A stretch of 53,718 nucleotides of DNA from an uncultured Prevotella sp. (GTDB lineage Bacteria; Bacteroidota; Bacteroidia; Bacteroidales; Bacteroidaceae): the NCBI GenBank assembly GCA_947167845.1, contig CAMVJQ010000011.1:1-53718 (forward strand), read 5' to 3'. Of this stretch, positions 41,546 to 50,283 are shown piece by piece. The position numbers and the translations under genes are program-made. Each line of letters opens with the position of its first letter. Within the stretch, counting starts at the first letter, position 1. The notes under the pieces are model-generated. The model searched no databases and was not told the DNA's origin. It saw nothing but the letters and a program-made list of their open reading frames with translations.

Positions 41546-42088
41546 TTACTCCTTTTCGCGCTGCTTTAGGAAGTCGGAGACTTGCTCCTGCTTGCCTCGG
41601 GTGACGGCAATACGTCCAGAGCGGGTGTACTGCAGCACGCAGCCGAAGGCATCGAGGGCGCGAAAGAGGGAGATGATGTCCTCGGTGAGTCCGTACTTCA
41701 TCACGATGACGTATGTGGGATTAACCTCTGTGATGGAGGCATCGTGGCGACGGATAGTGCGCGAGATCTCCGGATTCGCCATCACCTGCTCCGTGGAGAG
41801 TTTGTATAGGCCCGACTCACGGATGAACAACTGGTCGTCGGTGAAATAGTTGGCCTTCACCACATCCACCTTCTTCTCGATCTGCCGGGTGATCTTGATG
41901 ATCTGGTCCTCGTCGCTCCAGGCGGTGATGGTGTACTTATGCACCCCCGGGATGCTGGAGGCCGACACATTGAGGCTCTCGATGTTCACCTGGCGGCGGG
42001 TGAACACGGCCGTCACCTGATTCAGAATACCAGCCACGTTCTCCGAGTAGACCAGCAGTGTATATAGTTTCTTTCTTTCTTCTTTCAT
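41546..42088 (-). CDS. ilvN: Acetolactate synthase small (regulatory) subunit
   Basis: This 180-residue subunit has an N-terminal ACT domain: LYTLLVYSENVAGILNQVTAVFTRRQVNIESLNVSASS, followed by a second ACT-like region (ITEVNPTYVIVMKYGLTEDIISLF). It confers valine feedback inhibition on IlvB. The start at 42088 (MKEERKKL) is chosen over a longer frame that would run 82 bases into ilvB; the 11-bp gap to ilvB then fits the operon. The C-terminal domain is longer than in E. coli IlvN and closer to IlvH in size. Confidence 0.92.
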   Translation of the reverse strand: MKEERKKLYTLLVYSENVAGILNQVTAVFTRRQVNIESLNVSASSIPGVHKYTITAWSDEDQIIKITRQIEKKVDVVKANYFTDDQLFIRESGLYKLSTEQVMANPEISRTIRRHDASITEVNPTYVIVMKYGLTEDIISLFRALDAFGCVLQYTRSGRIAVTRGKQEQVSDFLKQREKE

Positions 42089-42099
42089 AATTACAAACT

Positions 42100-43809
42100 T
42101 CAAATTTCCAGCATCATTTCGTTGACGTTCATGCCCGGCGGTGTCATCGGCAGCACGTTGTCCTCCTCCAGAATGGCACACTCCAGGATGAAGGGCCCAT
42201 CGGTAGTCAGCATCTTCTCCACGGCAGAAGCGAGGTCCTTGCGGTCGACGACGGCCTGATAGGGGATGCCATAGCCCTGGGCAATCAGTTCGTAAGAGGG
42301 ATTCATCATCTTGGTGAACGACTTACGGCGCATCCAGAACATATCCTGCCACTGTCGGACGTTACCCAGATAGTGGTTGTTCATCAGAATCATCTTGACA
42401 GGTGCCTTCTGCTCCATGATGGTGCCCAGTTCCTCGATGCACATCTGGAATCCGCCATCGCCCATAAAGCAGCAGACGGTGCGGTCGGGGGCAGCGAAAG
42501 TGGCACCGATGGCCGCAGGCATACCGTAGCCCATCGTGCCGAGGCCTCCGCTGGTACAGATGCTGCGCCGATGGTGATACTTGAAATAACGGGTGGCAAA
42601 GAGTTGGTTCTGGCCAACATCGGTGACAAGGATGGCATCGTCGGCATTCTTTTCAGCCACCATGTTGACGACCTCACCCATGCGCAGCGGTCCTTCCTTC
42701 GGATGGATAGCGGGCTCGATGACCTTCACGCGCTCTTTCTCGTCGAGCGGCTTGAAGGAGTCGCGCCATTCCTGGTGGCTGTTCTCCTTCAGCAGAGCAG
42801 TGATAGCGGGCAGCGACTCCTTGCAGTCGGCCACGATGGCCACATCAGTCTTCACGTTCTTGTCGATCTCACTGGGGTCGATGTCGAGGTGGATCACCTT
42901 GGCCTGCTTGGCGTAGGTCTTGAGGTTGCCCGTCACGCGGTCGGAGAAACGCATGCCGATGGCGATGAGCACGTCGCACTCCTGCTCCTTCAGGTTGACG
43001 GCATAGTTGCCGTGCATGCCCAGCATACCAGCATTGAGCGGATGATTGGAGGGCAGCGCGGAGAGACCGAGCATCGTACGGCCTGCGGGGATATCGGCCT
43101 TCTCAAGGAAGGCCTGCAACTCTTTCTGGGCATTACCCAGTTCGACACCCTGCCCCACCAGTGCCAGCGGCTTCTTGGCACTATTGATCAGTTCAGCAGC
43201 CTGCCGCACAGCCTCATTGTCGAGTTTGGGATAGGGTACATACGAGCGCACGAAATTCACCTTCATCGGTTCCCAGTCGATCTCCTCGACCTGTGCATTG
43301 CGGGGAAAGTCGAGCACTACGGGGCCGGGGCGCCCCGTGCGGGCGATATAGAAGGCGCGACTGACCGCCCATGCCACATCCTCGGCATGGCGTATCTGGT
43401 ACGACCACTTGGAGATAGGCTGTGCCACACCCACGAGGTCTACTTCCTGGAAGGCGTCTGTACCAAGGGCGGAGATAGCCACCTGCCCGGCGATGACCAC
43501 TATCGGCGTGGAGTCCATCATGGCATCGGCAATGCCCGTCAGGGTGTTGGTGACACCAGGGCCGCTGGTGACGAGGGCGACTCCCACCTCACCGCTGACG
43601 CGGGCATAGCCCTCAGCGGCATGGGTGGCTCCCTGTTCGTGACGCACCAGTATATGGTCGAAACATTTCTTCTCTCCCCGGGTGTAGTCGAAAAGCGCGT
43701 CGTAGACGGGCATGATGGCCCCTCCGGGGTAGCCGAAGATGGTCTTCACCCCCTCAGCCTGTAAGGCCCGCATCAGCGCCTTCGCTCCTGTAATTCTATC
43801 TTTAAGCAT
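42100..43809 (-). CDS. ilvB: Acetolactate synthase large subunit
   Basis: This 569-residue thiamine-diphosphate enzyme makes acetolactate or acetohydroxybutyrate, the first common step of valine, leucine and isoleucine synthesis. FGYPGGAIMPVYD is followed by the catalytic glutamate E58 in LVRHEQGATHAAEGYAR. SGPGVTNTLTG, IGMRFSDRVTG and the ThDP/Mg motif GDGGFQMCIEELGT ending in LMNNHYLG complete the set. It is flanked by ilvD upstream (42-bp polypurine spacer) and ilvN downstream. Confidence 0.95.
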   Translation of the reverse strand: MLKDRITGAKALMRALQAEGVKTIFGYPGGAIMPVYDALFDYTRGEKKCFDHILVRHEQGATHAAEGYARVSGEVGVALVTSGPGVTNTLTGIADAMMDSTPIVVIAGQVAISALGTDAFQEVDLVGVAQPISKWSYQIRHAEDVAWAVSRAFYIARTGRPGPVVLDFPRNAQVEEIDWEPMKVNFVRSYVPYPKLDNEAVRQAAELINSAKKPLALVGQGVELGNAQKELQAFLEKADIPAGRTMLGLSALPSNHPLNAGMLGMHGNYAVNLKEQECDVLIAIGMRFSDRVTGNLKTYAKQAKVIHLDIDPSEIDKNVKTDVAIVADCKESLPAITALLKENSHQEWRDSFKPLDEKERVKVIEPAIHPKEGPLRMGEVVNMVAEKNADDAILVTDVGQNQLFATRYFKYHHRRSICTSGGLGTMGYGMPAAIGATFAAPDRTVCCFMGDGGFQMCIEELGTIMEQKAPVKMILMNNHYLGNVRQWQDMFWMRRKSFTKMMNPSYELIAQGYGIPYQAVVDRKDLASAVEKMLTTDGPFILECAILEEDNVLPMTPPGMNVNEMMLEI

Positions 43810-43857
43810 ATTTGCCTCTTTTTACCTTCTTACCCTTTTATCTTTTTACCTTTACTC
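43810..43857. repeat. GGTAAAAAG polypurine tract, copy 3
   Basis: On the minus strand the ilvD-ilvB spacer is built of GGTAAAAAG/GATAAAAGG/GGTAAGAAGG units. It follows ilvD directly and ends just before the ilvB ATG. Confidence 0.6.
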
Positions 43858-45654
43858 AATGATTCTTATTCCACCTTTATCAGCACTCGACACGCTCTGA
43901 GCATAGGCACGCAAAGCCTTGGAAACCTGGCGGTTGCGCTTCAGCGGCTGTTGCGGGCGGGCAGCGAGTTCCTCGTCGGAGAGTTTCACATTGATGCTGC
44001 GGCTGGGGATGTCGATGACGATGATGTCGCCATCCTTGATCTTGCCGATATTGCCACCATTGGCGGCCTCAGGCGAGATATGTCCGATGGAGAGGCCACT
44101 GGTACCGCCGGAGAATCGGCCGTCGGTAATCAGTGCGCACTCCTTGCCGAGGTGCATACTCTTAATATAAGAGGTGGGATAGAGCATCTCCTGCATACCA
44201 GGGCCGCCCTTGGGGCCTTCGTGAGTGATCACCACGCAGTCGCCGCTCTTCACCCGTCCGCCGAGGATGCCCTCGCAGGCATCCTCCTGGGAGTCGAACA
44301 CCACGGCAGGGCCTTCGAAGTGCCACAGGGCCTCGTCGACGCCCGCCGTCTTCACCACACAACCGTCCTGGGCGATATTGCCGAAGAGCACGGCCAGTCC
44401 GCCGTCCTTCGTATAGGCATGCTCCAGGTCACGGATGCAGCCGCCCGCGCGGTCAGTATCGAGTGTCCCCCACTCTTCTGACTGCGACCCCATCTTCGTG
44501 GAGAATCGGTTGCCCGGGGCCGACTGATAGATACGGTTGGCCTCCGGATCGACGCTGCCGTCGACGATGCTGTATTTCTTGATGGCCTCGCCGAGCGTCA
44601 TGCCGTCCACACGGATGGCAGAGCCGTCGATGAGCCCACCTTTATTCAGTTCGTTGAGAATACCGAGAATACCGCCGGCACGTCCACACTCCTGCACAGA
44701 GTACTTCTGTGTGTTCGGAGCCAACTTGCAGAGGCAGGGCACGCGGCGGGAGAGTTCGTCGATATCCTTCATCGTGAAGTCGGTGCCGGCCTCCTGGGCC
44801 ACGGCCAGCAGATGGAGCACGGTATTGGTGGAGCCGCCCATGGCAATGTCGAGAGCCATGGCGTTCATGAATGCCTTGCGAGTGGCAATCGAGCGTGGCA
44901 GCACGCTCTCGTCGCCGTCCTCATAGTAGGCGAAGGTATTCTTCACCACCTGACGGGCAGCGGCCTTGAAGAGTTCGATGCGGTTGGTATGAGTGGCCAG
45001 GATCGTGCCATTGCCGGGCAGCGACAGTCCGATAGCCTCGGTGAGCGAGTTCATCGAGTTGGCAGTGAACATACCTGAGCACGAGCCGCAGCCTGGACAG
45101 GCACACGACTCTATCTCCTGTATCTCCTCATCGGTCACGGAAGGATCGGCTCCTTTCACCATCGCCGTGATCAGGTCGGCATTCTCGCCGCGCCAGCGTC
45201 CGGCCTCCATAGGACCTCCAGAGCAGAACACCGTCGGGATGTTCAGCCGCATCGAGGCCATCAGCATACCCGGTGTCACCTTGTCGCAGTTGGAGATGCA
45301 GATCATCGCATCCGCCTTGTGGGCATTTACCATATATTCTACGGAGTCGGCAATAATGTCACGTGAGGGCAGCGAGTAGAGCATACCGTCGTGCCCCATT
45401 GCGATGCCATCATCGATGGCAATCGTATTGAATTCTGCTGCAAAGCAGCCCATCTTCTCTATCTCTGCCTTTACAATCTGGCCTATCTCATGCAGATGGG
45501 TATGTCCCGGCACAAACTGGGTGAAAGAGTTCACGACGGCAATGATCGGCTTGCCGAACTGTTCACGCTTCATACCCGTGGCCACCCATAGTGCACGGGC
45601 GCCAGCCATTCTACGACCTTCAGTGCAGACCGCACTTCTCAACTGATGTTTCAT
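43852..45654 (-). CDS. ilvD: Dihydroxy-acid dehydratase
   Basis: This 600-residue Fe-S dehydratase works in branched-chain amino acid synthesis. Cluster ligands and active-site stretches are [16 protein letters not shown] (about 122-137) and [19 protein letters not shown] (about 188-206), with [23 protein letters not shown] and the C-terminal [20 protein letters not shown], in which the serine acts as base. Length is within the family range (550-620). It is the first gene of ilvD-ilvB-ilvN-thioesterase. The upstream region holds a promoter and two hairpins that could control the operon. Confidence 0.95.
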   Translation of the reverse strand: MKHQLRSAVCTEGRRMAGARALWVATGMKREQFGKPIIAVVNSFTQFVPGHTHLHEIGQIVKAEIEKMGCFAAEFNTIAIDDGIAMGHDGMLYSLPSRDIIADSVEYMVNAHKADAMICISNCDKVTPGMLMASMRLNIPTVFCSGGPMEAGRWRGENADLITAMVKGADPSVTDEEIQEIESCACPGCGSCSGMFTANSMNSLTEAIGLSLPGNGTILATHTNRIELFKAAARQVVKNTFAYYEDGDESVLPRSIATRKAFMNAMALDIAMGGSTNTVLHLLAVAQEAGTDFTMKDIDELSRRVPCLCKLAPNTQKYSVQECGRAGGILGILNELNKGGLIDGSAIRVDGMTLGEAIKKYSIVDGSVDPEANRIYQSAPGNRFSTKMGSQSEEWGTLDTDRAGGCIRDLEHAYTKDGGLAVLFGNIAQDGCVVKTAGVDEALWHFEGPAVVFDSQEDACEGILGGRVKSGDCVVITHEGPKGGPGMQEMLYPTSYIKSMHLGKECALITDGRFSGGTSGLSIGHISPEAANGGNIGKIKDGDIIVIDIPSRSINVKLSDEELAARPQQPLKRNRQVSKALRAYAQSVSSADKGGIRIIE

Positions 45655-45666
45655 AACGCATTTTGT

Positions 45667-45684
45667 CTAATTTCCGAAAATTAG
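45667..45684 (-). promoter_or_regulatory. Hairpin in the ilvD leader
   Basis: CTAATTT-CCGA-AAATTAG (as read on the plus strand) forms a perfect 7-bp stem with a 4-nt loop. It lies between the -7 box and the ilvD ATG, near the 5' end of the transcript, and could affect mRNA stability or bind a regulator. Confidence 0.45.
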
Positions 45685-45686
45685 GT

Positions 45687-45718
45687 GCAAATTTACACCA
45701 AATAAAACAAATAGCCAA
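45687..45718 (-). promoter_or_regulatory. Promoter of the ilv operon
   Basis: On the minus strand TTGG (45715-45718), 19 nt, then TAAATTTGC (45687-45695). The -7 box lies in a near-palindrome (GGTGCAAATTTACACC). Confidence 0.55.
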
Positions 45719-45749
45719 CAATTTCGCTGAAAAATAACGAAATTGCTGG
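45715..45749. repeat. Inverted repeat overlapping the ilvD -33 box
   Basis: CCAACAATTTCG (45715-45726) pairs with CGAAATTGCTGG (45738-45749), 11 of 12 pairs, around an 11-nt loop. One arm includes the -33 box of the ilv promoter, a position expected for an operator. Confidence 0.5.
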
Positions 45750-45779
45750 CTGAAATTGATTCACTGTAATTATAATAGG

Positions 45780-45857
45780 TTATTTCTTCATTCTTTTCAA
45801 AACAGTTCGCCCATTCTTCTGTACAACAATGACGATGCCCTTGTCAAAGATAATCAT
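45780..45857 (-). CDS. Possible 25-residue peptide or C-terminal gene remnant
   Basis: An ATG preceded by an A-run opens MIIFDKGIVIVVQKNGRTVL followed by KRMKK and a stop. The GIVIVVQKNGRTVLKRM pattern resembles the closing strands of Bacteroidota secretion-sorting C-terminal domains (G-[IV]-Y-[IV]-V-x-x-N-G-x-x-x-K-x-x-x-K), so it may be a leftover gene end rather than a peptide gene. It lies in the 300-bp ilvD-GH2 spacer, which otherwise holds only promoters and hairpins. Confidence 0.25.
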   Translation of the reverse strand: MIIFDKGIVIVVQKNGRTVLKRMKK

Positions 45858-45915
45858 TTTTTCCTAATAATCCAAGAAAAAAAGGATAAAATGAGGATAA
45901 TAACGAAGAAATTTG

Positions 45916-45924
45916 TAATTTTGC
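45916..45924 (+). promoter_or_regulatory. -7 box for the GH2 gene
   Basis: TAATTTTGC, about 30 nt before the ATG at 45955. Confidence 0.5.
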
Positions 45925-45954
45925 ACAAAATATTCCAACTATAAGTATAATCAA

Positions 45955-48414
45955 ATGAGAGTACAACTACTGACAATGACACTGGTGATGGCCACAACTA
46001 TCACCGCACAGCGCAAAGAGACGACACTCGGCGACAACTGGAGTTTCTCACACGACCGTCAGACCTGGCAGACCGTAAGCGTGCCCCACGACTGGGCCAT
46101 AGCAGGGCCCTTCGACAAGAAGTGGGACCTGCAGCGGGTGGCCATCGAGCAGAACGGCGAGAAGGTACCCACGGAGAAGAGCGGACGCTCGGGCGCCCTG
46201 CCATGGATCGGCGAGGGACACTACCGACGAAACATCAACATCCCGGCAGACTTCAGCGGACACGCCGAACTGCTGTTCGACGGCGCGATGGCAGAGCCCA
46301 CCGTCAGCATCAACGGCCAGAAGGCCGGCTACTGGGCCTACGGCTACAATGCCTTCCGCGTGGACATCACTCCCTATATAAAGAAAGGTGAGAATCTGCT
46401 GGAGGTAGACCTGAAGAACGTGGAGGAGAGCAGTCGCTGGTATCCTGGTGCAGGCATCTACCGCCCCGTGACACTTCTGCTGACGGGCAAGGACTACATC
46501 GACGACTGGAAGACCTTCATCCGCACCACCGCGCTCAATGGCGACAAGGCCACCATCGACGTGACCGTCGGAGGCAGTCAGCAGGGGCCGACAACCGGTT
46601 ACGAGGTAGAGATACGCGATGCCAAGGGCCGTCTGCTGGGGCATGAGCACATCAGCATGGTTGACACTAACGGCGAGGCCCGGATGACCTTCACCATCGA
46701 CCACCCTCAACTGTGGTCGCCAGAGACACCTTATTTATATAAGGCACACATCAAACTGATGCAGAACGGCCGGACGATAGACGCCGTAACCCAGAAGTTC
46801 GGTATCCGCACCGTGAAGGTGTCGAAGGAAGGCGGATTCCAACTGAACGGCGTGACCCGTAAGATCAAGGGTGTCTGCCTGCACCACGACCTCGGCCCCC
46901 TGGGAGCCGCCGTCAACAAGGCTGCCCTCATCCGTCAGATCAAGATGATGAAGGAGATGGGGTGCGACGCCATACGCACGGCCCACAACATGCCGAGCCA
47001 GATACAGATGGACATCTGCGACTCGCTGGGCATGATGGTGATGGCCGAGTCGTTCGACATGTGGCTCTATCCCAAGTGCAAGAACGGTTACGCCCGCTTC
47101 TTCGAGGAGTGGAGCGAAAAAGACCTGGAGGACCTGCTCCGCGCCAACCGCAACCACCCGAGCATCATCATGTGGTCGATAGGCAACGAGATACCCGAGC
47201 AGGGCAGCGAGAAAGGGCGCGAGATTTCACAGCGACTGCAGGACATCTGCCACCGTCTCGACCCCACGCGCCCCGTCACCCAGGGCCTCGACCATGCAGA
47301 GGCTTCCATCCAGAGCGGCGTGGCCAAGGTGATGGACGTGCCGGGCTTCAACTACCGCGTACACAAGTACGACAACAATATCAAGGGTCTGCCGCAGGGA
47401 TTCCTGCTCGGCTCCGAGACGGCATCGACCGTCAGCAGCAGGGGTGTGTATAAGTTCCCAGTTAAGCCCGACGACAACACCCGCTTCGCCTCATGGGCCA
47501 AGGGCTACGACCCCAAGGCCATCCTCACCGCCGACGGCCAGTGCTCGAGTTACGACCTGGAATACTGCGCCTGGAGCAACCTGCCCGACGACGACTGGGC
47601 CCAGCAGGACGACAAGCCGTGGGTAATCGGCGAGTTCGTGTGGACGGGCTACGACTACCTCGGCGAACCCACGCCCTACGATGAATACTGGCCCTCGCGC
47701 TCAAGTTATTTCGGCATCTGTGACTTGGCAGGACTGCCCAAGGACCGCTACTGGCTCTACCGCTCGAAATGGAACACGAAGGAGCACACCATCCACCTGC
47801 TGCCCCACTGGACCTGGGGAACGGGCAAAAAGCAGAAGGGAAGCCGCATCGGACAGGTGACACCCGTCTACTGCTACACCGACTACCCCTCTGGCGAACT
47901 CTTCATCAACGGCAAGAGCCAGGGACGAATCACCAAGAATCCCAAGGAACGGCTCGACCGCTACCGTCTGCGCTGGAACGATGTCAGGTATGAGCCGGGT
48001 GAGGTGAAGGTTGTGGTCTACGATGCCGACGGTAAGCCCCAAGGTGAGCAGACCATCCGTACTGCCGGCAAGCCCGCCGCCCTGAAAATGGATGTATGGA
48101 CCGCTAACCAGGACCTGAAAGCCGACGGCGAGGACATGGCCTTCGTCACCGTATCGCTGACAGACGCAGAGGGTAACCTCATCCCCGACGCCACCGACCA
48201 ACTGACTTTCGAAGTCACAGGAGCCGGAAAGTTCGAAGCCGTCTGCAACGGCGATGCCACCAGTCTGGAGCCTTTCACCCAGCCCACGATGCGCCTCTTC
48301 AGCGGACAACTTGTCGTGGTGGTGCGCAGCAGTAAGCAGGCTGGTACACTTAAGTTGAAAGTGACCGACGAGAAACTTGGGCTTTCTGACACGATAGACA
48401 TCAAGGTCATCTGA
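45955..48414 (+). CDS. Secreted GH2 beta-galactosidase-type glycoside hydrolase
   Basis: The 819-residue protein has a signal peptide (MRVQLLTMTLVMATTITAQ), the GH2 sugar-binding jelly roll (LGDNWSFSHD...VSVPHDWAIAGPF, then GEGHYRRNINIP and GAGIYRPVTLLL), an Ig-like domain and a TIM barrel. The acid/base is E412 in WSIGNEIPEQ and the nucleophile E488 in LLGSETAST. C-terminal beta domains follow (about 600-819), the first like DUF4982 and the last invasin/Ig-like. The sequence around FNYRVHKYD and NHPSIIMWSIGNE is typical of Bacteroidota GH2 beta-galactosidases acting on plant or host glycans. It is a single-gene transcript ending at a strong terminator. Confidence 0.87.
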   Translation: MRVQLLTMTLVMATTITAQRKETTLGDNWSFSHDRQTWQTVSVPHDWAIAGPFDKKWDLQRVAIEQNGEKVPTEKSGRSGALPWIGEGHYRRNINIPADFSGHAELLFDGAMAEPTVSINGQKAGYWAYGYNAFRVDITPYIKKGENLLEVDLKNVEESSRWYPGAGIYRPVTLLLTGKDYIDDWKTFIRTTALNGDKATIDVTVGGSQQGPTTGYEVEIRDAKGRLLGHEHISMVDTNGEARMTFTIDHPQLWSPETPYLYKAHIKLMQNGRTIDAVTQKFGIRTVKVSKEGGFQLNGVTRKIKGVCLHHDLGPLGAAVNKAALIRQIKMMKEMGCDAIRTAHNMPSQIQMDICDSLGMMVMAESFDMWLYPKCKNGYARFFEEWSEKDLEDLLRANRNHPSIIMWSIGNEIPEQGSEKGREISQRLQDICHRLDPTRPVTQGLDHAEASIQSGVAKVMDVPGFNYRVHKYDNNIKGLPQGFLLGSETASTVSSRGVYKFPVKPDDNTRFASWAKGYDPKAILTADGQCSSYDLEYCAWSNLPDDDWAQQDDKPWVIGEFVWTGYDYLGEPTPYDEYWPSRSSYFGICDLAGLPKDRYWLYRSKWNTKEHTIHLLPHWTWGTGKKQKGSRIGQVTPVYCYTDYPSGELFINGKSQGRITKNPKERLDRYRLRWNDVRYEPGEVKVVVYDADGKPQGEQTIRTAGKPAALKMDVWTANQDLKADGEDMAFVTVSLTDAEGNLIPDATDQLTFEVTGAGKFEAVCNGDATSLEPFTQPTMRLFSGQLVVVVRSSKQAGTLKLKVTDEKLGLSDTIDIKVI

Positions 48415-48421
48415 TCCCGAC

Positions 48422-48468
48422 AATAAGAAATCGGCCCGAAGCGATATGCTCCGGGCCGATTTCTTATT
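48422..48468. terminator. Strong two-way terminator between GH2 and OmpA genes
   Basis: AATAAGAAATCGGCCCG pairs perfectly over 17 bp with CGGGCCGATTTCTTATT around a 13-nt loop. The AT-rich lower stem provides U-rich tails on both strands, fitting the convergent genes. Confidence 0.9.
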
Positions 48469-48480
48469 CAATACACCTTG

Positions 48481-49635
48481 TTACTTCGAAAGGTCTGTGA
48501 ACGTAGCCACGCGGTTGAAGTCGATCTCGTCGAACAACTCATCCGTAGCACCCATTCCCTGAGTCGTCAGACGACTCTCTGGAATACCGTAACGGCTGAC
48601 GAGGGCATTCTTCACCGAAGCGGCACGTGCCTCCGACAACTTCTGGTTCAATTCCGGATTTCCTTCCGGCGAAGCGTAACCCTTGATGAGAATCCTCGAC
48701 TCAGGATGATTCTTCATATACTTGGCAATCATGGCGACGCTGGCCATCTGGGCTGCATCGACAGTACTCTTACCAAGACCGAAGATAACCGTCGGCTGAA
48801 GCACATTATTGTTGACAACCTTCGTCACCACATTCTTCACCACTGTCGGCTTCACGTTCTTGGCTGCGGCCAGCGAGTCTTCCAGTTCAGCAATACGGCG
48901 GATGTCGCGGGCGATGCGCACATCCTTCTTATCGTTCTCACCACGCAGTTCATTGATACGTGCATTCAGGTCGTCGATTTCGCCCTGATCACGCAACTGA
49001 GCCCGTTTGAAGTTGTGAGTCCCGTTGCTGTTGCCGAACTTGTAGTTAATGCCTACGGAAACCTGCAAGGCAGACTGGTTCACATTGAACTGGACTGGCC
49101 CCTGGGAAGTCAAGTTGAAGTCGATAGCCGGCTCCAGATAGATCTGCCAGGCCTTTGCCTCTCCGAGATTGAACGTGAAGTCAAGTCCCAATTTCGATAC
49201 CAAGTCATCCTTGTGACTGGTCTTCGACTTGAAGATATAGTTCCAGCCAAGTCCTCCCACGGCAACGATCTCAAAAGGCCGGGGCTCTCCTTTGTAGCCG
49301 CCGAACCAGTTGCTCAGATTCAACGTACACAGGAGGTCTACGTTCAGAGCCTTCAGACCGTTCTGGTCACTGGCATCAAAAGCCTTGTCGCGGAAGAAGA
49401 AGTCACCTTCCACAGCCCAGCCTACGACTGGTGTCCAATAACGTCCCAGACGAAGCCCGGCATGGGGATTCACATTGCTGAAAAAGGCATCATTGGGCTT
49501 CAGCCTTGAACTGACACCCCCGTTGATACCGATGTACCAGTTGTCGAATGTCTTGCTATCCTCAAGTGCATTCTGTGCACTAACTGACGTAGTCACCATC
49601 GCGGCGACTGCCAGCATCATCATCTTTTTCTTCAT
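48481..49635 (-). CDS. OmpA-family outer-membrane protein
   Basis: The 384-residue protein has a Sec signal (MKKKMMMLAVAAMVTTSVSAQ), an N-terminal beta-barrel region (about 25-215, FDNWYIGINGGVSSRL through VSVGINYKFG), a coiled coil (DLNARINELRGENDKKDVRIARDIRRIAELEDSL) and a C-terminal OmpA peptidoglycan-binding domain (KYMKNHPESRILIKGYASPEGNPELNQKLSEARAASV). It would tie the outer membrane to the cell wall. The gene starts only 8 bases after the gamma subunit of the 2-oxoacid oxidoreductase, an unexpected partner, and no promoter is seen between them. Confidence 0.9.
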   Translation of the reverse strand: MKKKMMMLAVAAMVTTSVSAQNALEDSKTFDNWYIGINGGVSSRLKPNDAFFSNVNPHAGLRLGRYWTPVVGWAVEGDFFFRDKAFDASDQNGLKALNVDLLCTLNLSNWFGGYKGEPRPFEIVAVGGLGWNYIFKSKTSHKDDLVSKLGLDFTFNLGEAKAWQIYLEPAIDFNLTSQGPVQFNVNQSALQVSVGINYKFGNSNGTHNFKRAQLRDQGEIDDLNARINELRGENDKKDVRIARDIRRIAELEDSLAAAKNVKPTVVKNVVTKVVNNNVLQPTVIFGLGKSTVDAAQMASVAMIAKYMKNHPESRILIKGYASPEGNPELNQKLSEARAASVKNALVSRYGIPESRLTTQGMGATDELFDEIDFNRVATFTDLSK

Positions 49636-49643
49636 TCTAACTA

Positions 49644-50189
49644 TTATTTTACTTCTTCAATAATCTTTGCACCTTCATCAACGGCCTGCATATTCAGTGG
49701 AATCAGGTCGTGATGGCGCTCCGGCAAGGTCTTCTTGAGAGCCTTCTCCACACCTGTCGTTCCTACCACAGGGCAGACCTTCAACAGGCCGCCGAGAACA
49801 ATCATATTGAACACCTTTCCATTCTTCATCTCCGCAGCCTTGTCCATGGCATCAATGCGGTAGATGGTGATGTCCTTACGAGTCGGCGGATTGATGATGC
49901 CGAAGCCATCATAGATCAGGATGCCGCCGGGCTTGATTTTCGGTTCAAACTTCTCCAGCGAGGGCTGATTGAGCACGATGGCCACATCATAACGGCTGAG
50001 GATGGGCGAAGAGATACGCTCGTCGCTGACAATCACTGTCACATTGGCCGTACCGCCGCGCTGCTCCGGACCGTATGCGGGCATCCAAGTCACCTCCTTG
50101 TCCTCCATCAGTCCACTATAGGCCAGAATCTTACCCATCGAGAGCACCCCCTGACCTCCGAAACCTGAAATTATAATCTCCTTCTTCAT
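49644..50189 (-). CDS. 2-oxoacid:ferredoxin oxidoreductase, gamma subunit
   Basis: The 181-residue subunit begins IIISGFGGQGVLSMGKILAYSG, the GxGGQG motif of the POR/KOR gamma family, and has WMPAYGPEQRGGTANVTVIVS and VAIVLNQPSLEKFEPKIKPGG. With the neighbouring beta, alpha and ferredoxin-like subunits it oxidatively decarboxylates a 2-oxoacid to acyl-CoA, or runs in reverse with reduced ferredoxin. The substrate (2-oxoglutarate or branched-chain 2-oxoacids) is not clear from sequence. A 94-nt spacer with a long hairpin separates it from the beta subunit, whereas the other subunit genes are 3-4 nt apart. Confidence 0.9.
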   Translation of the reverse strand: MKKEIIISGFGGQGVLSMGKILAYSGLMEDKEVTWMPAYGPEQRGGTANVTVIVSDERISSPILSRYDVAIVLNQPSLEKFEPKIKPGGILIYDGFGIINPPTRKDITIYRIDAMDKAAEMKNGKVFNMIVLGGLLKVCPVVGTTGVEKALKKTLPERHHDLIPLNMQAVDEGAKIIEEVK

Positions 50190-50210
50190 AATTTTCTTTT
50201 CTTTCGACGA

Positions 50211-50272
50211 CGAATTTCACGAATGATACGAATTATCTCTGCGCAGCCAATTCGTTTAATTCGAATGATTCG
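50211..50272. repeat. CGAAT-repeat hairpin between beta and gamma subunit genes
   Basis: The left arm (50211-50234) holds CGAAT three times. The right arm (50249-50272) holds the reverse, ATTCG, three times at similar spacing, giving an imperfect stem of about 24 bp with a 14-nt loop. This CGAATT-rich repeat type recurs between Bacteroidales genes. Confidence 0.5.
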
Positions 50273-50283
50273 TAGTTCTTTTA

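Noticed and set aside
42373..43764. 463-codon open frame antisense to ilvB
   Set aside because: ilvB in the other strand is unmistakable; the antisense translation has no motif and no promoter.
48478..49509. 343-codon open frame antisense to the OmpA-family gene
   Set aside because: OmpA motifs, signal peptide and operon spacing support the minus strand only.
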